Made by a program: the position numbers and the translations under genes. From positions 62,001 through 126,000 of the forward strand of contig JALJCQ010000018.1 in assembly GCA_023091665.1 (NCBI GenBank): a stretch of 64,000 nt of DNA. The letters are read 5' to 3'. The notes under the pieces are model-generated. The model was not told the DNA's origin and searched no databases. It saw only the letters and a program-made list of their open reading frames with translations. This document shows positions 21,331 to 31,800 of the stretch, piece after piece. This DNA comes from Pythium myriotylum. Lineage: Eukaryota; Oomycota; Peronosporomycetes; Pythiales; Pythiaceae. Position 1 is the first letter of the stretch; each line of letters begins with the position of its first letter.

Positions 21331-24300
21331 CTAGACAGCAATCGGGACAAGCTTGCCCGTACTTGGGTCGACTGAGAACTTCAAGTCGTTCTCCGCTAGC
21401 ACTTTTTCGTACTCTTGTGCCTCAGGGTGGAAGTGGCAGATCTGCTTGAACACGACTTCTTGCATCGCTAGCTTCTCGTCCTTGACGAGCTCGTGGGAAT
21501 TGTCGATTTCGCCTTGGAAGCTGTCCTCCAACTCTTCTTGCGCATCGTAGCTCGCAAAGTCGTCACTGCTTTCTGTCGCCGACGGTGACTTTGAAATCGA
21601 TCGAAATGCTTCACGAAGGTAAGGATGGCGCAAGGCCTGTGCGGCAGTGAGGCGATCCTTTGGTTCGTACACAAGCAGCTTCTCCAGCAAATCGAGCGCC
21701 ATGGCATTCGCACTCGGGTAAAGTTCGCTGAACGGAATCCTCGGTCGACGGCGCTGCCTGTGAACCCAACGTTGAGCAGCTTCCTTGTGGATCTTCGCAA
21801 TGTAGACAATATCCGGGGTTCCGAGCACATTGAAGATCTTGCTCAATTGGTTCGTCGTGCTGGTGCCCGGGAATAGTGGCTTGCGTCCCAACAGTTCGGC
21901 AAGGATGCAACCCGCAGACCAAAGGTCGGAAGGCTTGTCATAGCGGCACCCATCGAGCAAAATTTCTGGTGCCCGATACCATCGGGTCACAACATACTCG
22001 GTCAGCTCCACAAACTCTTCAGCGTCTTGTTGCTTCCCATGTTTCTTTGCCTGGGAATAATCGATGTAACGCGCAAGTCCCAAATCGCAGATCTTGAGGT
22101 CACAGCGACTCGTCACCAGAATATTGGAGGGTTTCAAGTCGCGATGGAGTATATTCGCTGAGTGCAAGTAGCTGAGAGCTCGAAGAATTTGGCGCATGAA
22201 GTACGCGACGTGTTCATCCGTTAGTGTTTGTGTGGAGTGGATCACACGGTGAAGATCCGTCTCCATCAAGTCGGTCACGAGGTAGATGTCTTCCAAGTAG
22301 CTTAACCGTTCGGGACGGAGGATATCGTAGAGGCTAATCAGGTTCGTGTGATGAAGCTGGCGAAGGAGGCACAACTCGCGGATAATGCGCTTAGTATCGG
22401 GGAGATCGGCGAACGCATTGGTAATCTTCTTAATTGCAACTGTAGCACCTGAATCCGTGTCACTTGCAGCAATTACTTCACCGTAGGTCCCTGACCCGAC
22501 GACTTTGATTAGCTGATACTTCTTTGGGATGTCGAATTGTGTCTTCTTCGCTTTGAACTGATGGTTGTCGCGGCCCAGCTCGCGAAGACGACGATCAGAT
22601 TCGGACTCGGGTTCTCCATTCTCGTCTTCAAGGCTAATCTGACTCAGCGAACTTGATTTCGATGACAACACCCGACTGATTAAACTGCCTCGTCCACTTC
22701 CGTCCTCACTGATTGCCCGCCGTTTCTCAGACTGCAACATTTCTCGCAGCATCTCGTTAGACATACTCTGCATCAAGAGGAGATTTTCGTCATTTGTCGC
22801 CGAACTACGACGTGAACTAGTCCCACTTGGTGACGCCGTTCTTCTATTTCCTTGATACTTTGGGTCTCGAAGGGCATCTGCTGAATCGATCGTTGGAGCA
22901 AAAATTACGGCAACTTGAATTCGGCCACGGAACACTGTTGGCGGAGCCCACGACTCCCGACAGTCGTTGTACTGATCACAGAGATTATGCCATCGGGGCA
23001 AGGCTCCATTTGCTTTCGCCTCAGCCGAGCCACCATTGAACAACGAAAGATGGGGGGTAAGGTTGATCTTACACACACCAAGAAGAGCATCCGGCAACAT
23101 GAACCGACTTTGAAAGACTTCGAGCTTCAAAAAATATGTGAAGCCTCTGGAACACCCCGGAAACTCAAGACGAAGATTTGTACACCATTCCGGACGCAGT
23201 GTATCACCAGCCAGATGTGGTTGCGGCTGATGAAGCTGACACTTACAAATACTCGTAACACAGCCACTTGGATCACCGAAAGCTGCAAATGTGCGTTCTC
23301 CTGATATACCTGCTGCACGTTTGAGTCCACGGAACAAACGTGTGCTCGCCGAAGGTCTTCGCTTTTCGCTAATTTGTCCATTTGCGCTTCCTCTTTTTGT
23401 CTTGGATTGTGATGTTGGAGAAGCTTTGGGGGTCTCAGTGATCTGAAGACCATCTAAGGTACGCTCCTCATGGGTTCCTTCTTGTAATACACATCGAACA
23501 TAGACAGGATAAGGCTTCTTGCCGTGCCCCTTTTCATCTTTTGGCGGAAGAGCTGAGTTTGACGCATCTGCCGGTGTCAGTTCTTGAGCACGAAGAATTT
23601 GGACGTAGAACATTCCCGCAGGAATCTCGTGTGCAATCGAAGACGTTTCGCCGGGAAGCACCAGACGAACGTTGTCGCCCTTGAGTGCTGCATCGAATGC
23701 AACTGACAAGGCAACAGCATCGCCATTCATGTGCCATCGCACTAGCCGACCCTTGTAGTCCAGCCACAGCTCGTGTACAAAGAGTTGAGTGACGCGCCGA
23801 TTTCCGAAGTTGACAAGGTTGAAGGTCTCTTTGCCGGTAACGACTAACCGCTTCTCCCATACCATGGAAGGGGTCAATGCGGAAGAGTCGCTGACATCAG
23901 ACAATGGTGGCTCCATTCCTGCTCTGCTGCTTGTTGAAGCTGGGCGAGGAGACTGTTCGGCTCCAAGCAGCTGAGAAGGCAGTGGAGCAGGGGAAGGTGT
24001 CCCCACCAGTTCTTCGCCATCACCCAACGCATCAACGTAGTCAGCTTCACCACGCACAAGCTCGATAATCTCAGTAATCTCGAACGACTCGACAATAACC
24101 GACTCTAGCAAGGTCGAAATAAATAAGAGAATGCCGTCGTAGCGGCGGTACTGCCCCCAAAAGGGAACAATCGGCGGAAAGTTGGAAGTCAAGACAACGT
24201 CCGGGTGGATACAACGGAAGAGTAGCTGGATCTCATTGACTTCTTGTCGAAGCAGAGCTCCCAGCAGTCGATAAAATCTCGCTGGCTCTAAAGGCTGAGA

Positions 24301-25608
24301 CGCAAAGGCGACATGTGGACGGTTGTTTGACCCAGAAGACGCAGCCTTGGAGATCTCTGCTTGAATGGCCCGCTTCCACTGCTCCTTCTCAAACGCCGTG
24401 CGCGAACTCAAGTGGTGAGCTCGGTGACCTTCAGAAATCACACGAAAGCCATGGGGCTTGCTGTTTGGCGCGTGCTGGCTGTCATCATCGACGCCTTGGA
24501 CCTGAATACGCCCGATGAGCTTCGAGTTCGAGATGAAGTCTTCCCGCGACTCGTAGTAAGCGAGCGTGTCGCCTTCCAATACGCAATACATAGCCCTCCA
24601 ATGAGCGAGGAGATCGCTTTTCTTGTGGAGGTAGCCCTCAAAAGCAATGCCCTTATCGGTTCGATACCGCACCGTGTGCGAGCGATTGCGACCAACTCGC
24701 CGAGACGGCTCGCTACTGCGCCGCCGTACTTTCGGGGTAATCGTGCTTGGAGGCGAAGCGGGGCTCGGGTCTTGCTCGCGACTCAGCTGCCTTTGGCGTC
24801 TCAGCTCTTCGACGTCCACCTCTGGCGCGACCTCGTTCTCCTGGCTCTCGCTCGCCGCACCATGATCTGCTTCTTCTTCTTCCTCCTCCTCTTCTCCTTC
24901 GAGAAAGACGGCGGTCGTGTCTCGTCGCTGCGGTGCCGGGCGCTTGGGCGGCGCGCTGCCTGGCTGCAGTCGCTGCTGCACGATGGACATGAACGTGTGC
25001 AAGTGGCTCTCGTCGATCGGGTCCGTGTTCTTGACCGCGATCGCGAGCTGCTCGGATCCGTGGAGCTGCTCGATGCGCAGCAGCAGCACCGTGCGGTCGT
25101 GGTCGTCGTGGCCGTTGGGCTTGGGCACTCGGACGCTCGCGTACGCGTAGACCACGAAGACGCGCTCGCCCTGGAGCTCCGTGTTGGCGAGCGAGCGTCG
25201 CAGGGCCTCTTTCTCGGCGGTCTCAGCGTCGGCGCCGTCGGTGTCGCTCTCGGGCAGCACGACGAGGTCGTCGCCGAGCCACTGGAGCAGCTGGTCCTGG
25301 AAGTCGAGGTGTTCGTCCTCGTCCATGGCGGCGGCGACCGCGAGGATCGTGTCCTCGACGTCGCCGGCGCTGCCCTTGCGGCGCTTGCCGAGGATCGTGT
25401 CGCCGTTCGCGAGCCGCGGGCGGTAGCGCGTGAACGAGCAGCTCGCGCGCGCCGCGGCCGTGGCGCTCGCCCAGAGCGTGAGGAAGAGCGCGCGCGTCAT
25501 CCACGGCGGCGGCGACGCGTCGAGCTCCAGCGCGCGCGGCCGCGGCGCGTGCGGCGCCGGCGCGTCGAGCGTGAGCGTGCTCTCGCGCCGCGCGAGCGAG
25601 GAGGCCAT
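21331..25608 (-). CDS. MAP kinase fused to PH, NTF2-like and C2-like domains
   Basis: This 1425-residue protein combines lipid-binding and signalling parts. A PH domain (about 325-415) starts GIAFEGYLHKKSDLLAHWRAMY and carries the conserved Trp in EKEQWKRAI. A central region (about 450-670) with YRRYDGILLF and LDYKGRLVRWHMNGD looks NTF2/SnoaL-like. A C2-like segment follows (MFYVQILRAQELTP to FRGRIQVAVIFAP). The kinase covers about 1031-1337, with GSGTYGEV, AIKK, HRDLKPSN, DLGLAR and the dual-phosphorylation motif TEY near 1203-1205. I chose ATG at 25608 over upstream frame extensions, which lack an ATG. A low-complexity acidic run (EGEEEEEEEEADH) precedes the PH domain. A role in recruiting a MAPK to membranes is inferred. 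No introns are needed. Confidence 0.92.
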   Translation of the reverse strand: MASSLARRESTLTLDAPAPHAPRPRALELDASPPPWMTRALFLTLWASATAAARASCSFTRYRPRLANGDTILGKRRKGSAGDVEDTILAVAAAMDEDEHLDFQDQLLQWLGDDLVVLPESDTDGADAETAEKEALRRSLANTELQGERVFVVYAYASVRVPKPNGHDDHDRTVLLLRIEQLHGSEQLAIAVKNTDPIDESHLHTFMSIVQQRLQPGSAPPKRPAPQRRDTTAVFLEGEEEEEEEEADHGAASESQENEVAPEVDVEELRRQRQLSREQDPSPASPPSTITPKVRRRSSEPSRRVGRNRSHTVRYRTDKGIAFEGYLHKKSDLLAHWRAMYCVLEGDTLAYYESREDFISNSKLIGRIQVQGVDDDSQHAPNSKPHGFRVISEGHRAHHLSSRTAFEKEQWKRAIQAEISKAASSGSNNRPHVAFASQPLEPARFYRLLGALLRQEVNEIQLLFRCIHPDVVLTSNFPPIVPFWGQYRRYDGILLFISTLLESVIVESFEITEIIELVRGEADYVDALGDGEELVGTPSPAPLPSQLLGAEQSPRPASTSSRAGMEPPLSDVSDSSALTPSMVWEKRLVVTGKETFNLVNFGNRRVTQLFVHELWLDYKGRLVRWHMNGDAVALSVAFDAALKGDNVRLVLPGETSSIAHEIPAGMFYVQILRAQELTPADASNSALPPKDEKGHGKKPYPVYVRCVLQEGTHEERTLDGLQITETPKASPTSQSKTKRGSANGQISEKRRPSASTRLFRGLKRAAGISGERTFAAFGDPSGCVTSICKCQLHQPQPHLAGDTLRPEWCTNLRLEFPGCSRGFTYFLKLEVFQSRFMLPDALLGVCKINLTPHLSLFNGGSAEAKANGALPRWHNLCDQYNDCRESWAPPTVFRGRIQVAVIFAPTIDSADALRDPKYQGNRRTASPSGTSSRRSSATNDENLLLMQSMSNEMLREMLQSEKRRAISEDGSGRGSLISRVLSSKSSSLSQISLEDENGEPESESDRRLRELGRDNHQFKAKKTQFDIPKKYQLIKVVGSGTYGEVIAASDTDSGATVAIKKITNAFADLPDTKRIIRELCLLRQLHHTNLISLYDILRPERLSYLEDIYLVTDLMETDLHRVIHSTQTLTDEHVAYFMRQILRALSYLHSANILHRDLKPSNILVTSRCDLKICDLGLARYIDYSQAKKHGKQQDAEEFVELTEYVVTRWYRAPEILLDGCRYDKPSDLWSAGCILAELLGRKPLFPGTSTTNQLSKIFNVLGTPDIVYIAKIHKEAAQRWVHRQRRRPRIPFSELYPSANAMALDLLEKLLVYEPKDRLTAAQALRHPYLREAFRSISKSPSATESSDDFASYDAQEELEDSFQGEIDNSHELVKDEKLAMQEVVFKQICHFHPEAQEYEKVLAENDLKFSVDPSTGKLVPIAV

Positions 25609-26220
25609 CGATGTCGAGGAAAGGGAGGGCGAGGCGACGTGCACCCAGAGAGAGACGTACGACGCGCGAGGAGGGATGACCTGGGTGTCCGCCAAAGGCG
25701 ATTTGACGCTCCAAGGGTTTCCCTCTGTGCGTCCAAAGGGGGACGCACAAAGGGAAACGGAGGAGTGATGGTCCTCTCTTCATGCTTGGTGGACTACAAT
25801 AGGAAGATCGGGACTGAAGTACTAGATGAGACTAATATAGGACAGATGGAGGGAGGTCTTTTGACGTTTGGACGGGTTCGCCAAGATGTGACTAAATCGG
25901 CAAAGTTACGCCAAGAAGTAGGTGCAGTCGCATTCGAGTGAGTAACGAACCTACGTACAGTACAGTACAAGACAGATGACGAACTTAACATAAAATTACA
26001 CACCCGGAGGTACAAATAAGCAGGTTAAAAATGCTTATTTGTATGGGAGGTGTTGGGCGAAGCCGAAGCTGTGAGTATGGAGCTTCACGTTGGACAAGAG
26101 CTCCCTTCTGCAAATGCCTTTTGTGGCTTATGTCCACAGCCATACCGCCACTGTGAAAAAGAGCGCTGCTTCGAGCGTTGCCTGGCTGTTTTCGCACCGT
26201 AAGTAGCAGCGAAGCCAGGA
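25609..26220. other. Upstream region of the MAP kinase, with a hairpin
   Basis: GC-rich promoter-side DNA to about 25760, then AT-richer DNA. ACAAATAAGC (26012-26021) pairs with GCTTATTTGT (26033-26042), flanked by weakly inverted ACACC/GGTGT. No gene is seen. Confidence 0.5.
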
Positions 26221-26454
26221 ATGCTCGGGGTTGATGGTGCACACTGCAAGCACAAGGAACACGACGGTGTGCAGTTGATTCTAGTACGTCGTGACGGAAA
26301 TTTCAACAACGTCCGCATCGGATGTGCTCTCGTGCCCAGTGAGAATGAAGACCACTGTACGTTTTGGTGGAGACAGACGTCCCAGTTGACGTCAACTGGT
26401 CCACGACGAGCCAGTCCCGAGGGGGAAAATCCCACCGCTGGAGAACCGTCGTGA
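26221..26454 (+). pseudogene. Fragment of a Mutator-like transposase
   Basis: A 77-codon frame contains LGVDGAHCKHKEHDGVQLIL and ALVPSENEDHCTFWW, the region around the first catalytic Asp of MULE-type DDE transposases. Nothing of the rest of the protein is in frame. It sits just outside the left arm of the big palindrome. Confidence 0.55.
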
Positions 26455-27194
26455 CGGCCTCTGAGGCGCCGAGTGGAATCGAAAAACTCTCGAGACGGGA
26501 TGGTTTCTGCGTGGTGCAGGATGAATATTGCGTGGTGATATATTTACAGCTTTAACCCCCGGGTATTGAAATAGAAAGTTTACATGAGGCCCAAGGTTAA
26601 CAGTCTCAGCACGCCCAGTGTGTCGAAGGCCAGGGGTAGAGGATGCATGTACCAGCTACGCAGTTCACTCGTTGTAACGCAATTGACTCCAACTTTCATC
26701 ATCATCACTTCTTTGACTGAGCCCCACGTTTTATGAATTTACACAAATTCATGAATGAAAACAAAGCGATCCTCTATGGCAGCGAACCGAGCTCAGCCAG
26801 GGTGACTCATGGCTTCAATCCAACTTGCTCATCTCCGTCAGATCGGATCTTACGAACGGTACTAATCATCGTGTTGAGTACAGTACGCGCGCATCATCGG
26901 GTTCTTCGGACTTGCTGCACAAGGTTGGCTGGATGGCGTAGTTCACTAAGAATAATGACGGTTGGACCCAGCGAAGTACACTCGATCACACTGCAAACAT
27001 CCTGGAGCTGCATCATGTGAGTCAAACCGTTCGAGTCTAGACATATCGGAGCAACAGCAGGTCGTTGATGAAGTGCACCATCGCCATAAGCAGCACTAGT
27101 ACTCGGTAATTTTGGTCAAGCACATCCAATATATTTTATACGTCACCTCTGCGAGCATTCATCTTAATCAAAAAAAGGCCGCCGATGGACCTGT

Positions 27195-27983
27195 CTACAC
27201 CCACGTGGCGTTCGGCGCGTTCGCCTGGATCCAGCTCTTCATGTACGAGACCTTGGAGTAGACACCCGGCTTGTTGGTGCGGCCGCAGCCTTCACCCCAC
27301 GACACGACACCGATGAGCACGTCGCCGGTCGGGCGCTCGAGGATGAGCGGTCCGCCGGAGTCGCCCTGGCACGAGTCGCGGTTCGTGACGCCGCCAGCGC
27401 AGAACATGGTCGGCGTGATCTTGGCGCCCACGAGACCGGCAGCCTTACACTGCGCGTCCGTGAGCACGGGCACGTTCACGCGGAGCAGCTCATTGGACGG
27501 GAAACCGTTTTGGCCAGCAGCAGCCTCGATCGTGTTGCCCCAGCCGAGAACCGTAGCCGACTGGCCGGCGAAGGTCTCGGAGTCAGCGCTGAGGAGCTTG
27601 ATCGGAGTGCCCTTGGTGGCCGGAGTCGCGAGCTCGAGGATCGAGTAGTCGTAGTTGAACGTGGCGCTGTTGTAGTTCGGGTGCACGATCTGGCGCTTGA
27701 CCTGGATGCGTTCGCCGTCCGTGCTGCCGCTGGCAAAGTGGGTGCCGACGGCGACGTACTTGGCAATGCTCTGGCAGTGAGCGGCCGTGAGCACGTGGAT
27801 GGGCGAGATGAGCGCACCACCGCACCGCGAGCGGGCCGTAGCCGTCTCACGGGAGCCAGTGACGAAGGTCTTGGTGCCGGCAGGGACGACGGTGCCGCCG
27901 AGAATGAGCGGGTTGATGTCGACCTGGGCGTTGACGTTGGCAACGGCCGCGGTGGCGAGCAAGAGGGCAGCGGCAGTCTTCAT
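27195..27983 (-). CDS. Secreted trypsin-like serine protease, palindrome copy 1
   Basis: Complete 262-residue protein, identical to the product of 31012-31800. The signal peptide (about 1-20, ends NVNAQ) precedes VDINPLILGGT. The triad is His69, Asp112 and Ser209, with pocket Asp203 in [11 protein letters not shown]. It ends NATWV. Leu before ILGG replaces the usual Arg/Lys activation residue. The 3' and 5' flanks are also similar to those of the frameshifted copy at 39142, so a segment of at least 1.1 kb was duplicated, not just the gene. An initiator motif lies at 28017-28041. Confidence 0.95.
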   Translation of the reverse strand: MKTAAALLLATAAVANVNAQVDINPLILGGTVVPAGTKTFVTGSRETATARSRCGGALISPIHVLTAAHCQSIAKYVAVGTHFASGSTDGERIQVKRQIVHPNYNSATFNYDYSILELATPATKGTPIKLLSADSETFAGQSATVLGWGNTIEAAAGQNGFPSNELLRVNVPVLTDAQCKAAGLVGAKITPTMFCAGGVTNRDSCQGDSGGPLILERPTGDVLIGVVSWGEGCGRTNKPGVYSKVSYMKSWIQANAPNATWV

Positions 27984-28016
27984 GGCGAGCTTGGTCGTCG
28001 GTGGTTTGACTTGGTG

Positions 28017-28041
28017 GTTTGCTGGTAAAATGCAAAGTGAG
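28017..28041 (-). promoter_or_regulatory. Initiator/flanking-promoter motif, palindrome copy 1
   Basis: On the minus strand it reads TCACTTTGCATTTTACCAGC, 34-58 bases before the ATG. It is the mirror of 30954-30978. Confidence 0.6.
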
Positions 28042-28545
28042 GAGATTGGAGAGCTAAGTTAATGGTCGCCGATGGGACTCCCACCGGCAGTGACCACCAC
28101 CACCAGAGGTTTGCGGATACAATGTACGGATCCTTTTTCCAGGGAGATACTTCCCCCTCTCACCGTCCACAAATCAATCCAACATCCGAAGATGCGACCA
28201 TCGATTAGTTCATGTCGACACCCCAATTTCAGGTTTCTGTGATGACTGATTGACTGATTGACTGCACTTCCCCCTGTTGAGGGATTTGCCGAAGGACGGA
28301 GAAGACGAGTGTGGTCCGTTTCTGTCTGTAATCAGACTCGAGAGCAATTAAGCGGTGGACAGTCAGTCAGATGGGTGACTCGCGGTCCATCCACGTTCTC
28401 GCGTTCTCGCCATCGTTCGTACAGGACGGATGCGATTGGCTATGGTCTCTCCGAGCCAAAATTGCCGTAGAACGCGTGAGATCATGATCCTCTGCAAATG
28501 TGGGGACCTTCTATGCAAGCTAGCAACTCTTTGTCTGCTGAATGA

Positions 28546-28659
28546 GCTTCCAGTGAGCCAAGAGGCTCTTGGCTCACCGGAAGTACACGATCATGATCAC
28601 CCTCTCGCGCTCTGAAGAAGCTCTTGGCAAGAATTTCTTCAGAGCGTGAGAGGGTGATC
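28546..28659. repeat. Pair of hairpins within the palindrome arm
   Basis: CTTCCAGTGAGCCAAGAG pairs with CTCTTGGCTCACCGGAAG (28547-28582). GATCACCCTCTC plus GCTCTGAAGAA pairs with its near-perfect complement ending at 28659. The structure recurs inverted at 30336-30449 in the right arm. Confidence 0.65.
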
Positions 28660-29154
28660 GTGAACTCGTTAGCGCTTAGTCTGCATGCTGGACGTTGGGT
28701 TGAAGACTACTCGAAATCGCCAAGGTAAAATTACCGTTGACTGAGCCGGTGGACAGCATTCAGATGGCGTGCAACGACCCTGCTCCATTACGTTGATGTG
28801 GTGACTGCAAACGTTTTGGTTGTGGGTCGTGGAAGAAGCATTGTGTGTGAGGATAGGGGCGATGGCATTCAATAGAGCACTCGCAGAAACAGCAAGTGTC
28901 CAGAATGGACCCAGCGGTTCTGTCCTTCGATTCGCACATAATAGCACAATACAGTACAGTTGAGTGGAGTCGTCCGGTACTGAAGCAGTGTTGATAATCT
29001 GCTTGCGATGGAGGAACTCAAGAACCTTGCTTCGCGGCGGGTATAGAGTCTTTCTCTACTGTTATTATGTCGAGAGAACCGTCGGGAGCTTCCGATCAAA
29101 GTCACAACTGTGACCATATCGATGTGCACTTGTTCAGTCTCTTGTGACCAACTA

Positions 29155-29555
29155 GATGCTGATCTCTTGGAGGTGTTTAGTACTGTCAGCAGAACTGTCC
29201 GACAACAGTCTTTCAAACCGACAGTGATAGAGATAGCGATGGCGATGTCAGCGATCCATGCTCTTGTAACCTTCTCCTTGCGAAGCCGGCGCTCGGTGAT
29301 GAGATCGAGCAACTCGTTCTCTAGCGCTCCAAGAACGGGCTTACGACCACCGCCTGAGAGACGAAAAGAACGATCGAAGTCGCAACGGATGACGATACGA
29401 TCGGACCACCACTTTCGACAATCACGCTCACGAATTTTCCAGCCCTTCGCCTTGAAGTGCGCTGCTGCACGAGAAGTGACCCCGCCGTTCTTCTCAATCC
29501 AGTCGATGACTTCGATCTTGGTAGCGATGCTGATGCTGGCACGAACTGGACCCAT
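29155..29555 (-). pseudogene. N-terminal fragment of a pogo/CENP-B-like transposase
   Basis: Starting at ATG 29555 (minus), about 130 residues resemble the N-terminal helix-turn-helix region of Tc1/pogo-type proteins: TKIEVIDWIEKNGGVTSRAA, KWWSDR, then GGGRKPVLGALENELLDLI. The frame then runs across the boundary at 29154 into unrelated palindrome-arm sequence, so the catalytic DDE part is missing. It sits in the 686 bp unique spacer at the centre of the palindrome. Confidence 0.55.
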
Positions 29556-30953
29556 GGTGAACGTTGGAGGCGGTGTTCTTTGAGGGGTGTAACGGTGGTT
29601 GTTGGGTCTGAAACTGGAGGTTATGATGGGTGACTCACTGCCAAGCCAGCAGGAGTGGTCCAGCAGTGCTGGCCAATGTCTGTGGGCCCTCAGGAATTCT
29701 GGTCAAATGTGTCACACGTCACACATTTCAAGCGGCCTTCTATTGTAGCGGCCTTCTATTGTTACTGCATTGCTTCCAACCAGTCACTAAATCGGGGAGG
29801 TCTCGTATTCCAGGGAGGTCTTTTATTCTAAAGAATACGTTAGTTGGTCACAAGAGACTGAACAAGTGCACATCGATATGGTCACAGTTGTGACTTTGAT
29901 CGGAAGCTCCCGACGGTTCTCTCGACATAATAACAGTAGAGAAAGACTCTATACCCGCCGCGAAGCAAGGTTCTTGAGTTCCTCCATCGCAAGCAGATTA
30001 TCAACACTGCTTCAGTACCGGACGACTCCACTCAACTGTACTGTATTGTGCTATTATGTGCGAATCGAAGGACAGAACCGCTGGGTCCATTCTGGACACT
30101 TGCTGTTTCTGCGAGTGCTCTATTGAATGCCATCGCCCCTATCCTCACACACAATGCTTCTTCCACGACCCACAACCAAAACGTTTGCAGTCACCACATC
30201 AACGTAATGGAGCAGAGTCGTTGCACGCCATCTGAATGCTGTCCACCGGCTCAGTCAACGGTAATTTTACCTTGGCGATTTCGAGTAGTCTTCAACCCAA
30301 CGTCCAGCATGCAGACTAAGCGCTAACGAGTTCACGATCACCCTCTCACGCTCTGAAGAAATTCTTGCCAAGAGCTTCTTCAGAGCGCGAGAGGGTGATC
30401 ATGATCGTGTACTTCCGGTGAGCCAAGAGCCTCTTGGCTCACTGGAAGCTCATTCAGCAGACAAAGAGTTGCTAGCTTGCATAGAAGGTCCCCACATTTG
30501 CAGAGGATCATGATCTCACGCGTTCTACGGCAATTTTGGCTCGGAGAGACCATAGCCAATCGCATCCGTCCTGTACGAACGATGGCGAGAACGCGAGAAC
30601 GTGGATGGACCGCGAGTCACCCATCTGACTGACTGTCCACCGCTTAATTGCTCTCGAGTCTGATTACAGACAGAAACGGACCACACTCGTCTTCTCCGTC
30701 CTTCGGCAAATCCCTCAACAGGGGGAAGTGCAGTCAATCAGTCAATCAGTCATCACAGAAACCTGAAATTGGGGTGTCGACATGAACTAATCGATGGTCG
30801 CATCTTCGGATGTTGGATTGATTTGTGGACGGTGAGAGGGGGAAGTATCTCCCTGGAAAAAGGATCCGTACATTGTATCCGCAAACCTCTGGTGGTGGTG
30901 GTCACTGCCGGTGGGAGTCCCATCGGCGACCATTAACTTAGCTCTCCAATCTC

Positions 30954-30978
30954 CTCACTTTGCATTTTACCAGCAAAC
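30954..30978 (+). promoter_or_regulatory. Initiator/flanking-promoter motif, palindrome copy 2
   Basis: TCACTTTGCATTTTACCAGC, 34-58 bases before the ATG at 31012. Confidence 0.6.
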
Positions 30979-31011
30979 CACCAAGTCAAACCACCGACGA
31001 CCAAGCTCGCC

Positions 31012-31800
31012 ATGAAGACTGCCGCTGCCCTCTTGCTCGCCACCGCGGCCGTTGCCAACGTCAACGCCCAGGTCGACATCAACCCGCTCATTCTCGGCGG
31101 CACCGTCGTCCCTGCCGGCACCAAGACCTTCGTCACTGGCTCCCGTGAGACGGCTACGGCCCGCTCGCGGTGCGGTGGTGCGCTCATCTCGCCCATCCAC
31201 GTGCTCACGGCCGCTCACTGCCAGAGCATTGCCAAGTACGTCGCCGTCGGCACCCACTTTGCCAGCGGCAGCACGGACGGCGAACGCATCCAGGTCAAGC
31301 GCCAGATCGTGCACCCGAACTACAACAGCGCCACGTTCAACTACGACTACTCGATCCTCGAGCTCGCGACTCCGGCCACCAAGGGCACTCCGATCAAGCT
31401 CCTCAGCGCTGACTCCGAGACCTTCGCCGGCCAGTCGGCTACGGTTCTCGGCTGGGGCAACACGATCGAGGCTGCTGCTGGCCAAAACGGTTTCCCGTCC
31501 AATGAGCTGCTCCGCGTGAACGTGCCCGTGCTCACGGACGCGCAGTGTAAGGCTGCCGGTCTCGTGGGCGCCAAGATCACGCCGACCATGTTCTGCGCTG
31601 GCGGCGTCACGAACCGCGACTCGTGCCAGGGCGACTCCGGCGGACCGCTCATCCTCGAGCGCCCGACCGGCGACGTGCTCATCGGTGTCGTGTCGTGGGG
31701 TGAAGGCTGCGGCCGCACCAACAAGCCGGGTGTCTACTCCAAGGTCTCGTACATGAAGAGCTGGATCCAGGCGAACGCGCCGAACGCCACGTGGGTGTAG
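31012..31800 (+). CDS. Secreted trypsin-like serine protease, palindrome copy 2
   Basis: The same 262-residue protein as 27195-27983, with no amino-acid difference, transcribed away from the palindrome centre. Triad His69, Asp112, Ser209; pocket Asp203; C-terminus NATWV. The two promoters face each other across about 3 kb. Either this is a true recent inverted duplication kept identical by gene conversion, or an assembly fold-back of one locus. Confidence 0.93.
   Translation: MKTAAALLLATAAVANVNAQVDINPLILGGTVVPAGTKTFVTGSRETATARSRCGGALISPIHVLTAAHCQSIAKYVAVGTHFASGSTDGERIQVKRQIVHPNYNSATFNYDYSILELATPATKGTPIKLLSADSETFAGQSATVLGWGNTIEAAAGQNGFPSNELLRVNVPVLTDAQCKAAGLVGAKITPTMFCAGGVTNRDSCQGDSGGPLILERPTGDVLIGVVSWGEGCGRTNKPGVYSKVSYMKSWIQANAPNATWV

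Larger units (their letters stand above)
26553..29154. repeat. Left arm of a 5.9 kb palindrome
   Basis: About 2.6 kb, inverted copy of 29841-32442. Position x pairs with 58995 minus x throughout. I found one clear mismatch (28779 against 30216) in the parts I compared, and degraded matching only at the outer edge. It carries the trypsin gene 27195-27983, a LINE tail at about 26674-26708, hairpins at 28546-28659 and the start of a transposase region. Confidence 0.9.

Noticed and set aside
24361..25941. 526-codon plus-strand frame opposite the MAP kinase
   Set aside because: It is the complement of the kinase N-terminal coding region and has no domain of its own.
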